This document shows positions 1-11,993 of a DNA stretch of 64,000 bases, piece by piece. The notes below the pieces were generated by a model. It saw only the letters and a list, made by a program, of their open reading frames with translations. It did not search any database and was not told where the DNA came from. The position numbers and the translations under genes were made by a program. Source of the DNA: Excoecaria cochinchinensis. Its lineage: Eukaryota; Streptophyta; Magnoliopsida; Malpighiales; Euphorbiaceae. The stretch covers positions 2,055,703 through 2,119,702 of the forward strand of contig CANTUQ010000160.1 in NCBI GenBank assembly GCA_947683425.1, read 5' to 3'. Position 1 is the first letter of the stretch; each line of letters begins with the position of its first letter.

Positions 1-374
1 CGCTGATATCATCATGGTCCCACATTTATTATTCAGTGGACCCCACCTGGGCCCACTTTTACTGTTTAGTGGATCCCACCTGGGCCCACTTTTTACTTTT
101 CAGTGGGTCCCACCTGGGCCCACTTTTCACTTTTAGTGGGTCCCACCCTGGCCCACTTTTCACTGAAATAAATAATTTGCTTACTGTTTCGATCATTTCG
201 GATTCGTTTGACCTCCGATTGATACGAAATTTACGCCTACAGACTCGTATTGATGAGCTCTATCATATGGTCTAATAAAATATTTTCGATTTCAGAAAGT
301 ACTATTCATCCTGAAAATACTATTCACTCTAGAAAAATACTATTTACGACTAACCCGGTATTAAGGCTATTACA
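1..374 (-). mobile_element. Tekay-type LTR fragment (element L), 5' end of the LTR
   Basis: Read on the minus strand an LTR begins at 374 with TGTAATAGCC and runs off the left edge. Its first bases (a TACCGGGTTAGTCGTAAATAG motif, plus repeated ATAGTATTT phrases) match the start of the LTRs of element B at 35278 and 52794, so it is the same or a closely related family. It sits inside the reverse transcriptase of element A, whose reading frame breaks exactly at 374/375. The adjoining 5 bases on A's side (375-379, tgata) should be one copy of the target duplication; the other lies outside the window. Whether this is a solo LTR or part of a full element cannot be seen. Positions 37-165 hold four copies of a 33-35 bp unit containing the phrase CCCACCTGGGCCCACTTTT. 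Confidence 0.85.
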
Positions 375-1335
375 TGATAATACCCCGACCTTAAGTCTAT
401 TTTGGAACATACACCTGCCCCTCTCAACTAATCAAACGAATCCTCAATTCTTGGTAGAGGATACTGATTCTTCACTGTTACCTTGTTTAATTGTCTGTAA
501 TCTATACACATTCTCATGATTCCATCTTTTTTCTTAACAAACAGGACTGGTGCCTCCCAAGGAGACACACTAGGCCTTATAAAGCCTCTGTCTAATAGCT
601 CCTGCAACTGCGTCTTTAACTCCTTCAGCTCTATAGGAGCCATTAGATAAGGCGCCTTAGACACTGGCACTATTCCAGGCACAACATCAATCGACAACTC
701 CACTTCCCTTATTGGCGGTACCCTAGATAGTTCTTCTGGGAACACATCAGAGAACTCCCTCACTATGGGTATATCCTGAATTCTCACTTGCTCTCTTTTA
801 AAATCTAAAACAAGAGCCAAGTAAGCCTCACATCCCTTTCTTAAGCATTGATATGCTTAAATTGCTGACAACACATTGATAAGAGGATTAGCACATATAC
901 CCCTCACCGTCACTTTATTTCCTTCACGATCACTGAGTACTACTGTCTTTCTCTTACAATCAACTACCGCACCATGCTTACTTAACTAATCCATACCCAG
1001 TTTGAGGTCAAACTCATCAAAGGGTAATTCAATCAAGTCAGCAGGATAAACATAACCCTGCACTACTAATGGACAATTCCTATGCACCTTATTCACATTC
1101 ACATGATTTCCCAGTGGATTCGATACTCATTTATCATATTTCAAATATTCAGCACTAAACATTTTATCACAAATTCTCTTAGTTCACACATACGAATGAG
1201 TTGATCTAGGGTCAATTAATGCAAACATCTCTGCATCAAAAAGTAAAAAGGTACCTGCTATAACCTCAGGTGCATCCTGCTCCTCTCGAGCCTTCGTTGC
1301 ATAAGCCCGTGTTGGTGCCATAGTAGGCCTGTCCA
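375..1335 (-). pseudogene. Element A pol fragment: protease and start of reverse transcriptase
   Basis: Minus-strand Ty3/gypsy pol of Tekay type. Reading from high to low coordinates there is a degenerate protease stretch (LIDPRSTHSY for the usual LIDPGSTHSY; LGMD near its end), the link motif FSDVFPEEL, then the start of RT with SPWEAPVLFVKKKDG and CIDYRQLNKVTVKNQYPLPRIE. At 428-430 an in-frame TAG stands where the family has Gln. The frame then continues as LRGAGVCSKIDLRSGYYH and ends at 375, where LTR L is inserted. The YVDD motif, RNase H and integrase are therefore outside the window. Several other stops occur in the protease part. Domain identity is clear from the motifs; the piece cannot be functional. 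Confidence 0.9.
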
Positions 1336-2490
1336 CTATTTCAGATTCAATTCCACCTTTGGACTGGCCACCTTTGCCACGTCCTCTTCCTCTTCCTTTG
1401 TTAGCCAGAGGCAGATTAGAACTACACTTGCTCTGTTCTTGTTGATTCCCAGCTGCCTCATATGCTTTCGGACAATTTGATAGGAAATGTTCGGTGCTTC
1501 CACATCTAAAACATGCACCCGATATTCTCCAACATTATCCCCTATGCCTTTACCCACAATGGGGACATTCGTACACTTCACTTCTGGTACCAGATGTACC
1601 TCTACCAGTCCCAAATACATGAGAAGTGACTTACTACCTCCGGCCACTTAACTAAACACAGATTTAGCTGGTGGTGCCATCTGAGAATCCCTTGGTCTCT
1701 TACCTGAATGAGACCCACCACGGTTAGAATTTCTCTTCTGCATTCTTCCTTTTTATATCCCTAATGACCTCTCAGCTCACATTGCAACTTGCACTATCCA
1801 ATAGTAACTCACATTCTGCTCAATGGTCATCGAGGTCAATAATGCCTTAATCTGTTCAATCAACCCATCCGTAAATTTTTGGCATCTAAACTCCTCAGTT
1901 AGAACACCAGATGGTACATATTTGCTCAAGCGACAGAACTCCTTCTCATATTCTGCCACTGACATTGCTCTCTATTTCAGGTTCACAAATTGCTTCCAAT
2001 TTGCCTCCCTATATGCCTTGGTTATATACTTATTCCGGAATTCCTTTTCGAAAAATTCCCAAGTGATCGGATCCGGAAGCATTGGATGCTGCAAGACTAA
2101 CTTCCACCAATCGTACACAGCATCCTAAAGCAACCATACCACGCATTACACTTATTGGTCCAGGGGACACCTTATTTCTCCAAGGACCCTCTGAACTTTC
2201 TCAATCCAATACTCTACCTTGTCCGACTCATCTAATCTTGTACCATGGAACTCCTCTGCTCCATGCTTCCTCAAGGATTCCAGTGGAGCCTTTAGGGTCA
2301 TCATTCGATTGAGCACCCTTGCCATGTCCTGGGACATCTTTAATAAGGCCTCCATCGGAACCATTGGAACCTCATTACCAAAACTGGCTATCCTAGACTG
2401 TCCACACCCAGACACTTCCGCTTCTCGGGGATTTACGCTTTCTGTTGTCACCTCTCTCGAGTTATAAGAAGGATCCATTGAACTACACAT
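1336..2490 (-). pseudogene. Element A gag (Tekay), broken
   Basis: Minus-strand gag. It opens near 2490-2478 (MCSSMDPSYN), about 90 bases downstream of the primer-binding site. An intact stretch to about 2152 carries the family phrase EEFHGTRLDESDKVEYWI. The retrotransposon gag core (ITWEFFEKEF, then SVAEYEKEFCRLSKY near 1965-1920) is in another frame with stops. A CCHC zinc knuckle, CFRCGSTEHFLSNC, can be read at about 1485-1530, showing that the 103-residue open frame across this place is a shadow. Gag would form the virus-like particle and bind element RNA in the cytoplasm. Multiple frameshifts and stops make it a pseudogene. Confidence 0.85.
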
Positions 2491-2569
2491 TAAACAAGGA
2501 CATCCGTATTAGGTCAACGCAGCTATACATACTCTAAACTACCCCATTTCCCGGAAAAGTCTAAACCTA

Positions 2570-2582
2570 GGCTCTGATACCA
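2570..2582 (-). promoter_or_regulatory. Primer-binding site of element A (initiator Met tRNA)
   Basis: On the minus strand TGGTATCAGAGCC follows the LTR end after a 5-base spacer. This is the standard plant initiator-Met-tRNA primer site for first-strand cDNA synthesis, and it fixes the orientation of A as minus. Confidence 0.93.
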
Positions 2583-3830
2583 TAACTTGTGATCCCCTTT
2601 CCCGACCACATGATTAGCTCAGCTAAAGTGGTCAAGAACGGTTGCCACACAGCAAAACATAAACACACATACATGCCAAGTCCTGTACAAATAAATTTCA
2701 TCACTCACACATTCACATGCAGCGGATATCTCATGTTAAATTACACATTTTCATACTTCTATACGTCATACACATATAATGTAGGCCTACTTTACGATAC
2801 TTAACTATTACATTCATACAAATTCTTTGATTGCAAAAAGGATTTAAACCGAATATACAAAATTCATTGCCAACATGCGACACCCGCAAAACCTACATGA
2901 CAGACACTCCTACTGTTGACCGTCAGTAATACGGGTTCGTCCTTCAACTCACTTTGCTTCCAAACCTACACGGATTATAAAAGAAACCTGTGCTAGCGAT
3001 AACGCTTAGTGGGGAAACAACATATACATAAATATATATAGCATACAATACAGTAATCACACCATTAAAAGATTTATCATACTATAGGCATAATAACAAA
3101 CAATTTAGTTTATCTAGATTCATGTATCGAATAGATGCATATTCTGTAATCATCTTATTAAACAGTTCAACTCATGTATAATAATCTTCATCGCAATGGT
3201 GTTTACATTCACATTGAATCCACAATTATTTATTCATATAATACATTGTTCACTTATTACTCTTCTTAGTTTAGTCTTGCCTGGAGTTTAAAGATGCGGA
3301 TAACGGGTATCGCATTGGTATCCCATGGGTACTAAAATCACATTGGTATCCATGGATACCTCACATTCGCATTGGTACCCTAAGGTACATATATCAACAT
3401 ATTCAATATTTTACATTGAAGAATCCAACAAGGATTCGGATCGCATTGTGATTCCAGAGGAATCGGACGCATTGGGTTGCAATACTTTGACCCTATAGGC
3501 ATCCACTACTTGACTCGCAGACTATAATTATCCAGCTCATTGATTAGTTCAATTAACCACAGATTCAGAAGTTACAACAAGTCATTTGTAACTAACAAGA
3601 AATTCACATTCTTGGCCACCATCATGCCATTATCTTTAATTCATCACATAGCTCATGATACAACTTAATATAAGCCATAACATATCAAAAAACTCATCAA
3701 TCACATATAACTATCCCATTTGATATTAGCATTAAGCACTTATTAAGTATTATTATACTTAATTAATCATCACTTTACCATTTAGATATCAACCATGAAT
3801 GATCAAGAATTTCACAAAACAAGATACCTC

Positions 3831-4204
3831 ATGATCACAACCATTTTAGTTGTCACCGTGACATACTAGAGGTTTCGAAATAGAATATAACCTAAGGTGT
3901 CTCACAGTCACAACCATTTTGGTTGTCACCGTAACACACATCAATTACCCGAGCAGAATAAAACTCTTGAGTATCTCACGGTCACAACTCTTCGTGCAAG
4001 GCAGAATATAAATTAAGGTACCTCACGGTCACAACCATTTTGGTTGTCACCGTGAAATACCAAGTTTACTTCGGGCAGAATAGAATTCATGGTACCTCAC
4101 GGTCACAACCATTTTGGTTGTCACCATGACATACCAATTACAACTAGGCAGAATGCAAACCTTGCATACCTCACTGTGGCAATCTCTTGGTTGTCACCGT
4201 GACC
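3831..4204 (+). repeat. Array of imperfect hairpins in the LTR of A
   Basis: About six units spaced 60-75 bp. Each has arms such as CACGGTCACAACC and GGTTGTCACCGTG around a short ATTTT centre: 3831-3862, 3901-3935, a half unit at 3976, 4022-4056, 4096-4130 and 4169-4204. The arms are complementary with one mismatch. The intervening sequence (GGCAGAATA...) is also repeated. Confidence 0.85.
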
Positions 4205-4940
4205 TATGCGAAAGTTGCAAAACACAATTTTATAAAACAACCTCCTTTCTCACATCATTCATGAGACTTACCATTTATCCATTTCATTCACAATTCAATA
4301 TGCCAGTCAACTTATTAACTAGCATATATACACAATTTCTATTCAAATTAACCTAATTGAAGATGCATAGAATTAAGCACATTACATATTCCACAACACT
4401 AGTTAGAGTTCATTGCATTAGAGGTATCTCATATTCTCATGCCATAAAGGCTCCTCAAACAATCACATACCAATCAATATTTTCATACCAATCACACAAC
4501 AACCCTTAATTGCCAACATTTAACATTCAATGTAACAAAATCAACTAGCACATAACAAAGCAAGGCAAGTTTCCCAAACCTTGTCGCTTAAGCTCGTATT
4601 GCTCACTTAGCACTTGATTCTCCAACTTTTGCTTTTCCCTTATCCTTCTTGATTTCCTCCACTTGAATTTCCAATCCATTTTCCTAGAATGAGACATTCC
4701 AAGTCAAATCCCATTGCAACCCAAAATCAAAAAGGAAGAGAAAAGAAGATAATAAGAGCAAACTTAATCAAACATTTACCTTGAATTTTTGGTTTCCCCT
4801 ACACACACAAACAATCCTTAACTCAACATTCCATTTATAGTTTCCCTTTAGAGAGAGGAAGAGAATTCACAGGTAAGGAAAAGGATGAAGAAGATGACTG
4901 AATTCCACATGCAAATCTGTCCTTTCTCTCTCCTCAACCT

Positions 4941-4949
4941 ACTTATAAA
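4941..4949 (-). promoter_or_regulatory. Candidate TATA box, LTR of A
   Basis: Minus strand ATTTATAAGT about 315 bp from the LTR 5' end, preceded by a long AT/CT-rich stretch. LTR C has a similarly placed box. Assigned by sequence and position only. Confidence 0.45.
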
Positions 4950-5261
4950 TTGCATGTAAATGGAGGAGGTGGTAACACAATTGAGTGCCACCCGGAATCC
5001 ACTCACACACACACACATAAAATCTGCCTTTGATATAATTAATCACTATCTCCCTTAATTAACTCCCATTAATCTAATCATGCAAAGCTATATATTGGCC
5101 ACTTAACTTACTTTATTTCTTCAATTAGGTCCTCAATTACCTACACTTAAGTCCTTATTCATTAACACTTTAATTCCAGATTTTACAACACACTTCAATT
5201 TAGCACGCTCACTACTCACAATTAATCACTTTACCACTAGGGTACATTTACGGCCGTTACA

Positions 5262-6932
5262 ATACTCCCATCAGCTTTTTGCTTCACCTTGAGAATCCAT
5301 TTATTCCCAATAGGTTTGCGTTCTTCCGGTAGATCAACCAATTCCCAAACATGGTTTGATCTCACAGATGCCATTTCTTCTTCCATTGCTTTAATCCATT
5401 TTTCCTTAAATGAGCATGAAATAGCCTCTTGAATATTTTTAGTGTCTGTCCAAAAGGGCTTCGTTCAAACTTTCGATCTCAAATTATCGATATGGAACAC
5501 TTTTCTTTTTAGATTTTTCAGTTATGAATCTTGATAAATATATCTCATATATTCATCGTAATTTGGAATGCTCCCACTGGGACCAAGTTCCATGCTCCCA
5601 CTGGAGTTAGGAATACCATATTCTTTACTTTCACTAGAGTTAAGAATATTCCCACTTAAATCAGGGTCTCGATCATCCGGATCACTTGGAGGATGAGGGC
5701 TTTAACTTTCTTCCACTAACTTCCTCCCACTCGGATGGAGCCTAGGTTCACTTTGCCTAACTTTGGATATTCATTATCTAAGAATATGATGTCTCGTGAT
5801 TCAAATTCTATCTCTGTACCATTCTCTTGCTCACCCATGAAAATGTATCCCTTTTATACTTTAAAATATCTCACATAGATACTCTTTTTATCTCTTCATT
5901 CTAATTAACCAAATTAAGGTATCATGGACTTAAGCAGTACAACCCCAAGGTCATAATTGGCTTAGATCAACTTGTCGACCAGTCCACAACTGATAATTTA
6001 TAAGAGTGACAAATATGGAGGGCACTTGGTTTAGAACATAAATGGCAGTCAATAAATTATCTCTCCAATAGGAGATTAGCAAATTTGCCTCTGCCATCAT
6101 AGTTCTAACCATATCTAGGAGAGTCATATTTCTCCTTTTTGCAACACTTTTTGTTGTGGAGTTTTGGGAATGGATAATTGATGTTCAATCCCTTTTTGAT
6201 CACATAAAGACTTAAGTTTATCTGAAAGATATTCCTGACCTCTGTTAGTTCTTAAAGTTTTAATCCTCTTATCTAATTGATTCTCAACTAAATTCATAGT
6301 CTTGAAGCAACTCAATGCTTATGACTTATGAGAAATCAAATATACATGACCATACCTAGTATAGTCATCTATAAATGTGATGAAGTAGTAGGCCCCATAC
6401 CTTGCCCTTACATTCATTGGGCACATACGTTATAATTAACTATCTGCAATGGAAATTCAGCTCTAGTTTCTTTTTTGAATGATTTTCTAACTAGTTTCCT
6501 TTTAGGCAATGCTTACACGTAGGTAAGTCAACCTCATTTAAATTACCTTATAAACCTACTTTGGCTAACTTACTCATTCGGTCTCGCCCAATATGGCTTA
6601 ATCCAGCATGCCATATTTTCACATTATTCTCATAACTATGTGAAAAAGAAGAAATTAAAGGAAAAATTAGTTTTATCTAAATCGTCATGGTCCACATCCA
6701 TAACAACAAAAACTTTCAGCATATCACCAAAACCATAATTAACATCATTTGAAGTATAAATATATACTGTTATCCTTAAAATGTAAATTAAAACCATGTT
6801 TCAATAAAGCAAAAATAGAACCTGAGTTCCTAACAAAGGCATTTCAATCCCTTGTTACATAGTCTTATACTCTTGAATCTATCACCTATAAAAAGGATGA
6901 AATTTAAAATTTGATACACATATTTCACTCAC
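5262..6932 (-). pseudogene. Ty1/copia polyprotein remnant (pre-integrase, integrase, start of RT)
   Basis: Decayed minus-strand copia pol, and the oldest layer seen. From high to low coordinates there is a GAG-pre-integrase block near 6620-6500 with HIGRDRMSKLAKVGL and a metal-binding CKHC motif. Integrase follows near 6315-6124 (LRTNRGQEYLSDKL, then HQLSIPKTPQQ). The entry to RT near 5400-5270 reads WELVDLPEERKPIGNKWILK. Stops and frameshifts occur throughout. The left end is cut by the LTR of A (5261/5262) and the right end by the LTR of H (6932/6933). The rest of the copia element lies outside the window. I cannot assign the copia sublineage with confidence. Confidence 0.85.
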
Positions 6933-8340
6933 TGTGACGTGCGCAGAACCGAAAAGGCCCTCATAGAGCCGCTTTTAAGGCTCGAGGGATTGGTTCGCTT
7001 CATTTGATCTTGAGTAATAATAATAATAAAGTTAATAATAGTAATAATGGTAATAACAATGGTCATAATAATGAGAATAATAAAAGTAATAATCGTGATA
7101 ATGATATTAACACTAATAATAAGAACAAATGAAATTAAATAAACTAACATAAAATGAACCAACATGAACACGTAGTAAAAAAAATAATAGTAGTTAGAAA
7201 TATAAAAAAATCATTGCAAAAACCACATTAAAACAACAAATTTCACACTTAGAGAAAAGGGCATGCATTCATCAAGCTAATATTCATGCAGTAATCAGTA
7301 CCATGAAAAATAAAATGAGATGGACTAAAATAAAATGGAATGATGGGAATATGAGTCCAAGAATCTTTACCCTCAGATTTGATGATTTAGAAGCAAGATT
7401 TTTGAATCCAACTCCCCTTGTCAAGGTTCAAAACAGATTCAAAATGACTCAAAAACTAAAAAAAAACTCAAGGTAAGGGAATGGATTTCCCTCTCTCAAA
7501 CTAAACTCAAAATTCCCAATATTTTTTTGTGTTCAAGAAAATTAAAAGGAAGAGATTTTAAAAACTGAAAGATCTCTTTTCTCTCAAGAACACTTTCTCC
7601 CGTTTACTTTCTCAGGGCCAGTCTCTAACTTCCAGCCTCGCCCTCTCCTCGAAAGTTTTTCTTTTGTTATTTTCCTCCCTCTTCTCAAAAAGGGTAAGGG
7701 CGAAAGCCCCTTTCTATTTTCCTTCCCCCAAAAAACCCTCGAAACCTAAAAGAAATGGCTCCCAAAACCTCTGAAAAATCAGATTTTGCAGGTGGGAAAG
7801 GGACAGGAGGGAGCCTGCCCGCCAGTGGGTGGACGCACGTCGCGCGCCCATGTGCGGGCATACCTCGCATGCATGAGGTGCGACCTCGTGTTGGAGGCTG
7901 CACGTGAGGGCAGCCTAGCACTAAAGGCCGCGCCTCGCACTGGAGGGCATACGGTAGGTGCGGCCTAGCATTGAAGGTCGCGCACGAGGTACGAGGCCAC
8001 ATGTGAGGTGCGCCCTTACGTGCTGCGTGAGGTGAGGCCTTGCTCATGGTGCCTTGCGGGCTAGCACGCAGGTGCTGTGCCTCGTGCATGCCCGCACGCT
8101 AGCCGCCTTTGCGGCAAGCCACCAAAAACCCTAAAAAATAAAATAAATAAGAGAAAATAGATGATAAAAATGATGAACACAACAAAAACCAAAGTGAATA
8201 AAATTCAAAAGCATTGTGGTATAGATATAAGAACTTAATAAGGGGGATGATCAATTCTCAATTTATTGCCAACAAGTCGGTCTTTATTTTCATCATTGGG
8301 TAATCCTGATCTTGGACCGCCTCGGGACCCAGTGTCTATA
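6933..8340 (-). mobile_element. 3' LTR of Tat-lineage element H
   Basis: Plus-strand ends are TGTGACGTGC (6933) and CAGTGTCTATA (8340). On the minus strand the LTR therefore starts TATAGACACTGGG, a decayed TGTAGACACCGGG. A polypurine tract flanks the 8340 side, so this is the 3' LTR of a minus-strand element. It resembles solo LTR J at both ends but, at 1408 bp, is much shorter. It has an ATT-type microsatellite (7015-7125) where J has one and a GC-rich island (about 7785-8110). Bases 6928-6932 (ctcac) are the expected target duplication; its partner is not visible. Open frames across the GC island are composition artefacts. Confidence 0.85.
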
Positions 8341-8358
8341 GTTGCCCCTAATTTTGGA
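8341..8358 (-). promoter_or_regulatory. Polypurine tract of element H
   Basis: Minus strand TCCAAAATTAGGGGCAAC directly before the 3' LTR; this is the second-strand priming site. The same sequence context occurs at 11841 (F) and, diverged, at 23172 (G). Confidence 0.8.
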
Positions 8359-8520
8359 GAAACTAGCACGCATGTTCTTAGATGAGCCAAAATTCAGAAA
8401 AAAGAAAGGAAAGAAGCGCGTACCTGAGATGGAGACCTTCTTGCTGTGTTGTCACCTATAATTGCATTGTGATTAGCTTTCACCAGCTTGTCGAAGTGTG
8501 AAACTGCGGTCAAGTTACGT

Positions 8521-9010
8521 GATTGATAAACATTAGCTTGTCAACATATAAAACCATGGTTGATTTGATAGACGTTAGCTTGTCAACGTGTAAAACCATG
8601 GTTGAGTTGTTAATTGATGAACATTAGCTTGTTGACGTGTGAAACCATGGTTAAGTTATGTGATTGATGAACGTCAGCTTGTCGACATGTGAAACCACGA
8701 TTGAGGTGCATGATTGATAAACGTCAACTTACCGACGTGTGAAACCACGGCTAGGTTGTGTGATTGATTAACGTCAGCTTATCGACATGTGAAACCATGA
8801 TTGAGGTGCGTGATTGATAAACTTCAGCTTGTTGACGTGTGAAACCACGGCTGTGTTGCGTGATTGATGAACATCAGCTTATCAATGTGTGAAACCACGG
8901 TTAGGTTGTGTGATTGATAAACGTCAGCTTGTCGACGTGTGAAACGACGGTTGGGTTGTGTGATTGATAAATGTCATCTTATCGACGTGTGAAACCACGG
9001 TTGAGTTGAA
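8521..9010 (+). repeat. 50-bp tandem array in the 3' UTR of H
   Basis: About ten copies. The phrase TCAGCTT (or TTAGCTT) recurs at 8624, 8674, 8724, 8774, 8824, 8874 and 8924, exactly 50 bp apart; the first two copies are shorter (42 and 49 bp). Each unit contains GACGTGTGAAACCACGGTT. It lies between integrase and the 3' LTR, the same place as the arrays of F and G, with a different sequence. Confidence 0.92.
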
Positions 9011-9374
9011 GTTGTCCTTGACCCGCTTTCGTGCGTAGGGTCTTCATTTAGACTTTTCCTACAAAGCTGCATGGATCGGAATATGTATAAGAGATTGTGA
9101 ATGCATGTGTAGAATGCCATATGCAGATGTTTGTAAAGGAATTGTATGACATGAAATGCATGTAAATAATGGATAGGCCACAGCCTGGGTGGTTAAGGGT
9201 CCGCTAAGGATACGGCCTGACTGCTTGATCATGCCCCCTAGGGATCTAAAAGTGTCATCTTGCCAGGTGCCCATCTTTGCCCCCCGGTCAATGAGCATAT
9301 GCCCCGGATTCTGACTCGTGTCCTGAATTATGCATTATCTTATCTTAGGTGAGATCATCAGATGCAATGCCACC

Positions 9375-9645
9375 TTATCTCTCCAAGCATCAGAAGTCAT
9401 TGTTTTAAAAATTAGTGCACCCCTTGTGGGCTTTCACATTACGAGAAATGTGTCCTTTTGGGGATTTTCACATAACCCTTTGCCTAACTTTTGCCTGAAA
9501 TGGACCCAACCTACTCCAGTGGCTTTTATTCGTTTTATTTTCTTTTTTGCCGGACAGATTGCCTGTTTTAAGGTTTTTACCTTGCCTTTTGGCCTAATTT
9601 TTGCTTAGAAAGCCAGTCACGGTTTTCATCTCTAACGGCCTATTT
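9375..9645 (-). other. Conserved 3' UTR module, H copy
   Basis: Non-coding block shared with F (12640-12910) and G (24325-24590). It includes GGACCCAAC...CCAGTGGCTTTT, a purine/pyrimidine spacer, CAGATTGCCTGTTTT, and GCCAGTCACGGTTTTCATCTC followed by TAACGGC. GGATTTTCAC and GGCTTTCAC boxes recur. It sits on the gene side of the tandem array. Open frames across it are not conserved between the copies. Confidence 0.8.
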
Positions 9646-9879
9646 TTTTTGATAAGGTATGGCTTCAAGAAAAGCTGAAGCAACTATCAGGACCCCACTT
9701 CTAGAGTGATCAATAGTTATTCGTTGAGGCATTTCCTTCCTCGTAGTGGTTGTATTCGTTTGCGTCTCTTGACGAAGGTGTTGCCAGATTGGGTGAGGTG
9801 GCAGATGAGGATCAGCTTCATATGCCCCTTGGCTTTCCCTTTCTGCTGTGGCTCTGGATGATTTTTTAGGATGTGTCCC
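9646..9879 (-). other. 3' UTR of element H up to the insertion of F
   Basis: Non-coding H sequence ending with gtccc (9875-9879), the target duplication left by F. It resumes at 33115 with atccc. No feature beyond the junction is recognised. Confidence 0.65.
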
Positions 9880-11840
9880 TGTGACGCGCGCCGGACCCGC
9901 GGCCGCCCCTTTGACCGCCCGCTCGAGGGCGATCGGGCATTTGAGGTCCATTGAAAACTTGCAACGAATTACAAGTGCGTCTATTTTGGGCAACAAGGAG
10001 GTTTCATGGAGTCGCCACCCAATAAAACATTGGAAAAGTTTCTCTCGCCTCGGAGAACCTAAGACTGCGCTTATTATCCATTTTAGGCCAACCAAAGGGG
10101 TCTTGGAGGGTAAACCTCTCTCCCAAAGGAGCCTAGGATTAATGTCTAAGTCTCGTGACACAAGAGGTGTCTTGGAGGGTAAACCTCTAGCCTCTTTGAG
10201 CCCAAAGACCAGAGATGGGTTCGGGACTTCTCATCTATTTCTACCTTGATTAATTTTACAATTTGGTTTTGAATTTATTAGTTCACTCTCTCTCCACACG
10301 ATGCAATTTTAATTTAAAAGTGCAAATATTCACATTGAAAGCAGTAAAATATTAAAAGTAAATTACAATAATACTAGGAGCGAAATACAACTCCCATTAA
10401 AAATGCGAACATATATAAAACCGGGGAATTTATTAATTATGAGGACTTTGGTCCCCGCATGTGTATTTAAAGAAAACATTTTGAACGTGGTGATTTTATT
10501 TGGGATGAAAACTAGGACATTGGTCCCATTTATTATGAAAAATCCAAGTTTAATTTAGTAGAAATATTTTTGGATTTTTATTTGGGCGTGTATAAAAAAA
10601 TATTTTACTTAATGAATATATACAAGGAAATTAAAAATATAAACAAAATGAGAATTAAAATGTGTAATGAAAATACCAAACCCCGCATCTCCTCCTTCGC
10701 GTGCATGGATGCTCAAATGAGAATAACATAATGATTTGCAACCAAAAATAAAAAAGAAATTCATGTTAGAAATTAACCCAAAGAAATAATATGACATAAA
10801 AGATAATATGTATAATGAAATATAACATGCATAAAATATTATAACATGCATAAGAATAATTATGATGCAATTTAACATGCATAAGAATAAAAAATTAACC
10901 ATGTTCAACATATCAAATAATTAATTATAATAATATTGACATGTACAAAAAAATTTGTCAAGAAAATAATATAATAGAATTTAAAAGAATTTACTTGTTA
11001 TATGAACAATTAAAGATAAAACAAGAAGAAAATTATAAGGACTAAAAGGATTTACATTTTTAAAAGTTAATTGGAAACAAAAGAAATTAAAATCAACAAG
11101 AGAATTAAGGAGTTAAGCCATGAATAATTACCCTCAAATTTAATCTTGAAGAATTGAAGGTAGAAGTATTGAATTCCTTGTCTTTCTCTTGTGAAAATCC
11201 TTGAAAAATAGCTTGGAAACTTGAAAAATAACCCTTGGAAGCAAATCCGTAAGATTGATTTTTTCTCTCAACTTAAAAGCTCAAAAAGTCAGTTTTTTCT
11301 CTCTAAAATCTTTCCTAATTTGTTCCCCCTTTTTTCTGAATTATTTCTACCCTTTTTTACCTCAAAAACCACCCAAAGCCGTCCAAAAACGGTTAAAAAT
11401 TGAGTGGGGGTCGAAAAATGGGCGAAAGTGGGGCGAAAGTGGGCAAAAGTGGGCGAAAGTGTGCGACTGCGCGCGAGAAACGAGTGCAGTGCGCGCACGA
11501 AGCGAACGACCGCTTGCATGCGCGTTGGGATCTGTGCGCCGCCCAGCGCCCGGGCAGGCGCTCCGCGCGCGCCCAGTGCCCTGCCGCGCCCCGACCTTCG
11601 CGAAAACTACCCTTTTTTTATAATAATTTTATATAAAATACCCTCAACCTAAAACACACTTTTTCTTCTCCAAAATAATTTTAAAAATATTTTAAAAATA
11701 TTTTTAAAATACACTTTTTACTCATCAAAAAGACAAGGAAAATCACATCCGAGCTCCAATCTTTTTGCCTATAAGCCGGCGTAGCTAAATTTCATCATCG
11801 AGTAATCCTAATCAAGGCTACTCGGGACCCGGTGTCTACA
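9880..11840 (-). mobile_element. 3' LTR of element F
   Basis: 1961 bp, plus-strand ends TGTGACGCGC and GGTGTCTACA. It is nearly identical to 31205-33114 except in the GC-rich island (11440-11610). The 11840 side abuts the polypurine tract and the 9880 side abuts H sequence. Apparent open frames here (for example 9848-10249) are LTR read-through. Confidence 0.93.
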
Positions 11841-11857
11841 GTTGCCCCTAATTTTGG
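11841..11857 (-). promoter_or_regulatory. Polypurine tract of element F
   Basis: Minus strand CCAAAATTAGGGGCAAC immediately upstream of the 3' LTR start TGTAGACACC; plus-strand DNA priming site. Confidence 0.85.
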
Positions 11858-11993
11858 GGAGGCTAGTGCATGGGTGCCTAGGTGAGCCAAAATTTAGGAA
11901 AAGAAAAGAAGCGCGTACCTGAAGCGGCGACCTTCCTGCTGGACGGAGTTATAAGAATAGCTGTTGCCGTGTTATAGGCAGGCTGTCTCTTGG

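Larger units (their letters stand above)
2588..5261 (-). mobile_element. 5' LTR of Tekay element A
   Basis: A 2674-bp LTR. On the plus strand it runs from TGTGATCCCC (2588) to GGCCGTTACA (5261), so on the minus strand it begins TGTAACGGCC. The primer-binding site lies immediately inside the 2588 end. It shares blocks with solo LTR C, for example GCGATAACGCTTAGT near 2998 (C: near 39760), a box around 3490-3520 (C: 41170-41230), and the terminal CTAGGGTACATTT block. Bases 5262-5266 (atact) are the expected target duplication; the partner copy is outside the window. Flanking sequence at 5262 is copia coding DNA, so A jumped into a copia element. No gene lies inside. Confidence 0.93.

Noticed and set aside
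2570..2582. tRNA-like sequence match near the LTR
   Set aside because: Only the 3' end complement of initiator Met tRNA is present, which is the primer-binding site and not a tRNA gene. The same applies to 38956-38967, 28418-28436 and 31185-31203.
3300..3480. Short GCATTGGTATCC and GCATTGG phrases repeated at irregular distances
   Set aside because: Low-order repetition within LTR A, too irregular to define a unit; the CATTGGGG phrases in LTR C are a weak counterpart.
7685..8089. 134-residue minus-strand frame with CpG-rich codons
   Set aside because: It lies in the GC-rich island of the H LTR; similar frames appear in the islands of F, G and J without any shared protein.
9640..10249. Two overlapping long open frames (173 and 133 residues)
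   Set aside because: They cross the junction between H and the LTR of F and are not conserved; LTR read-through only.
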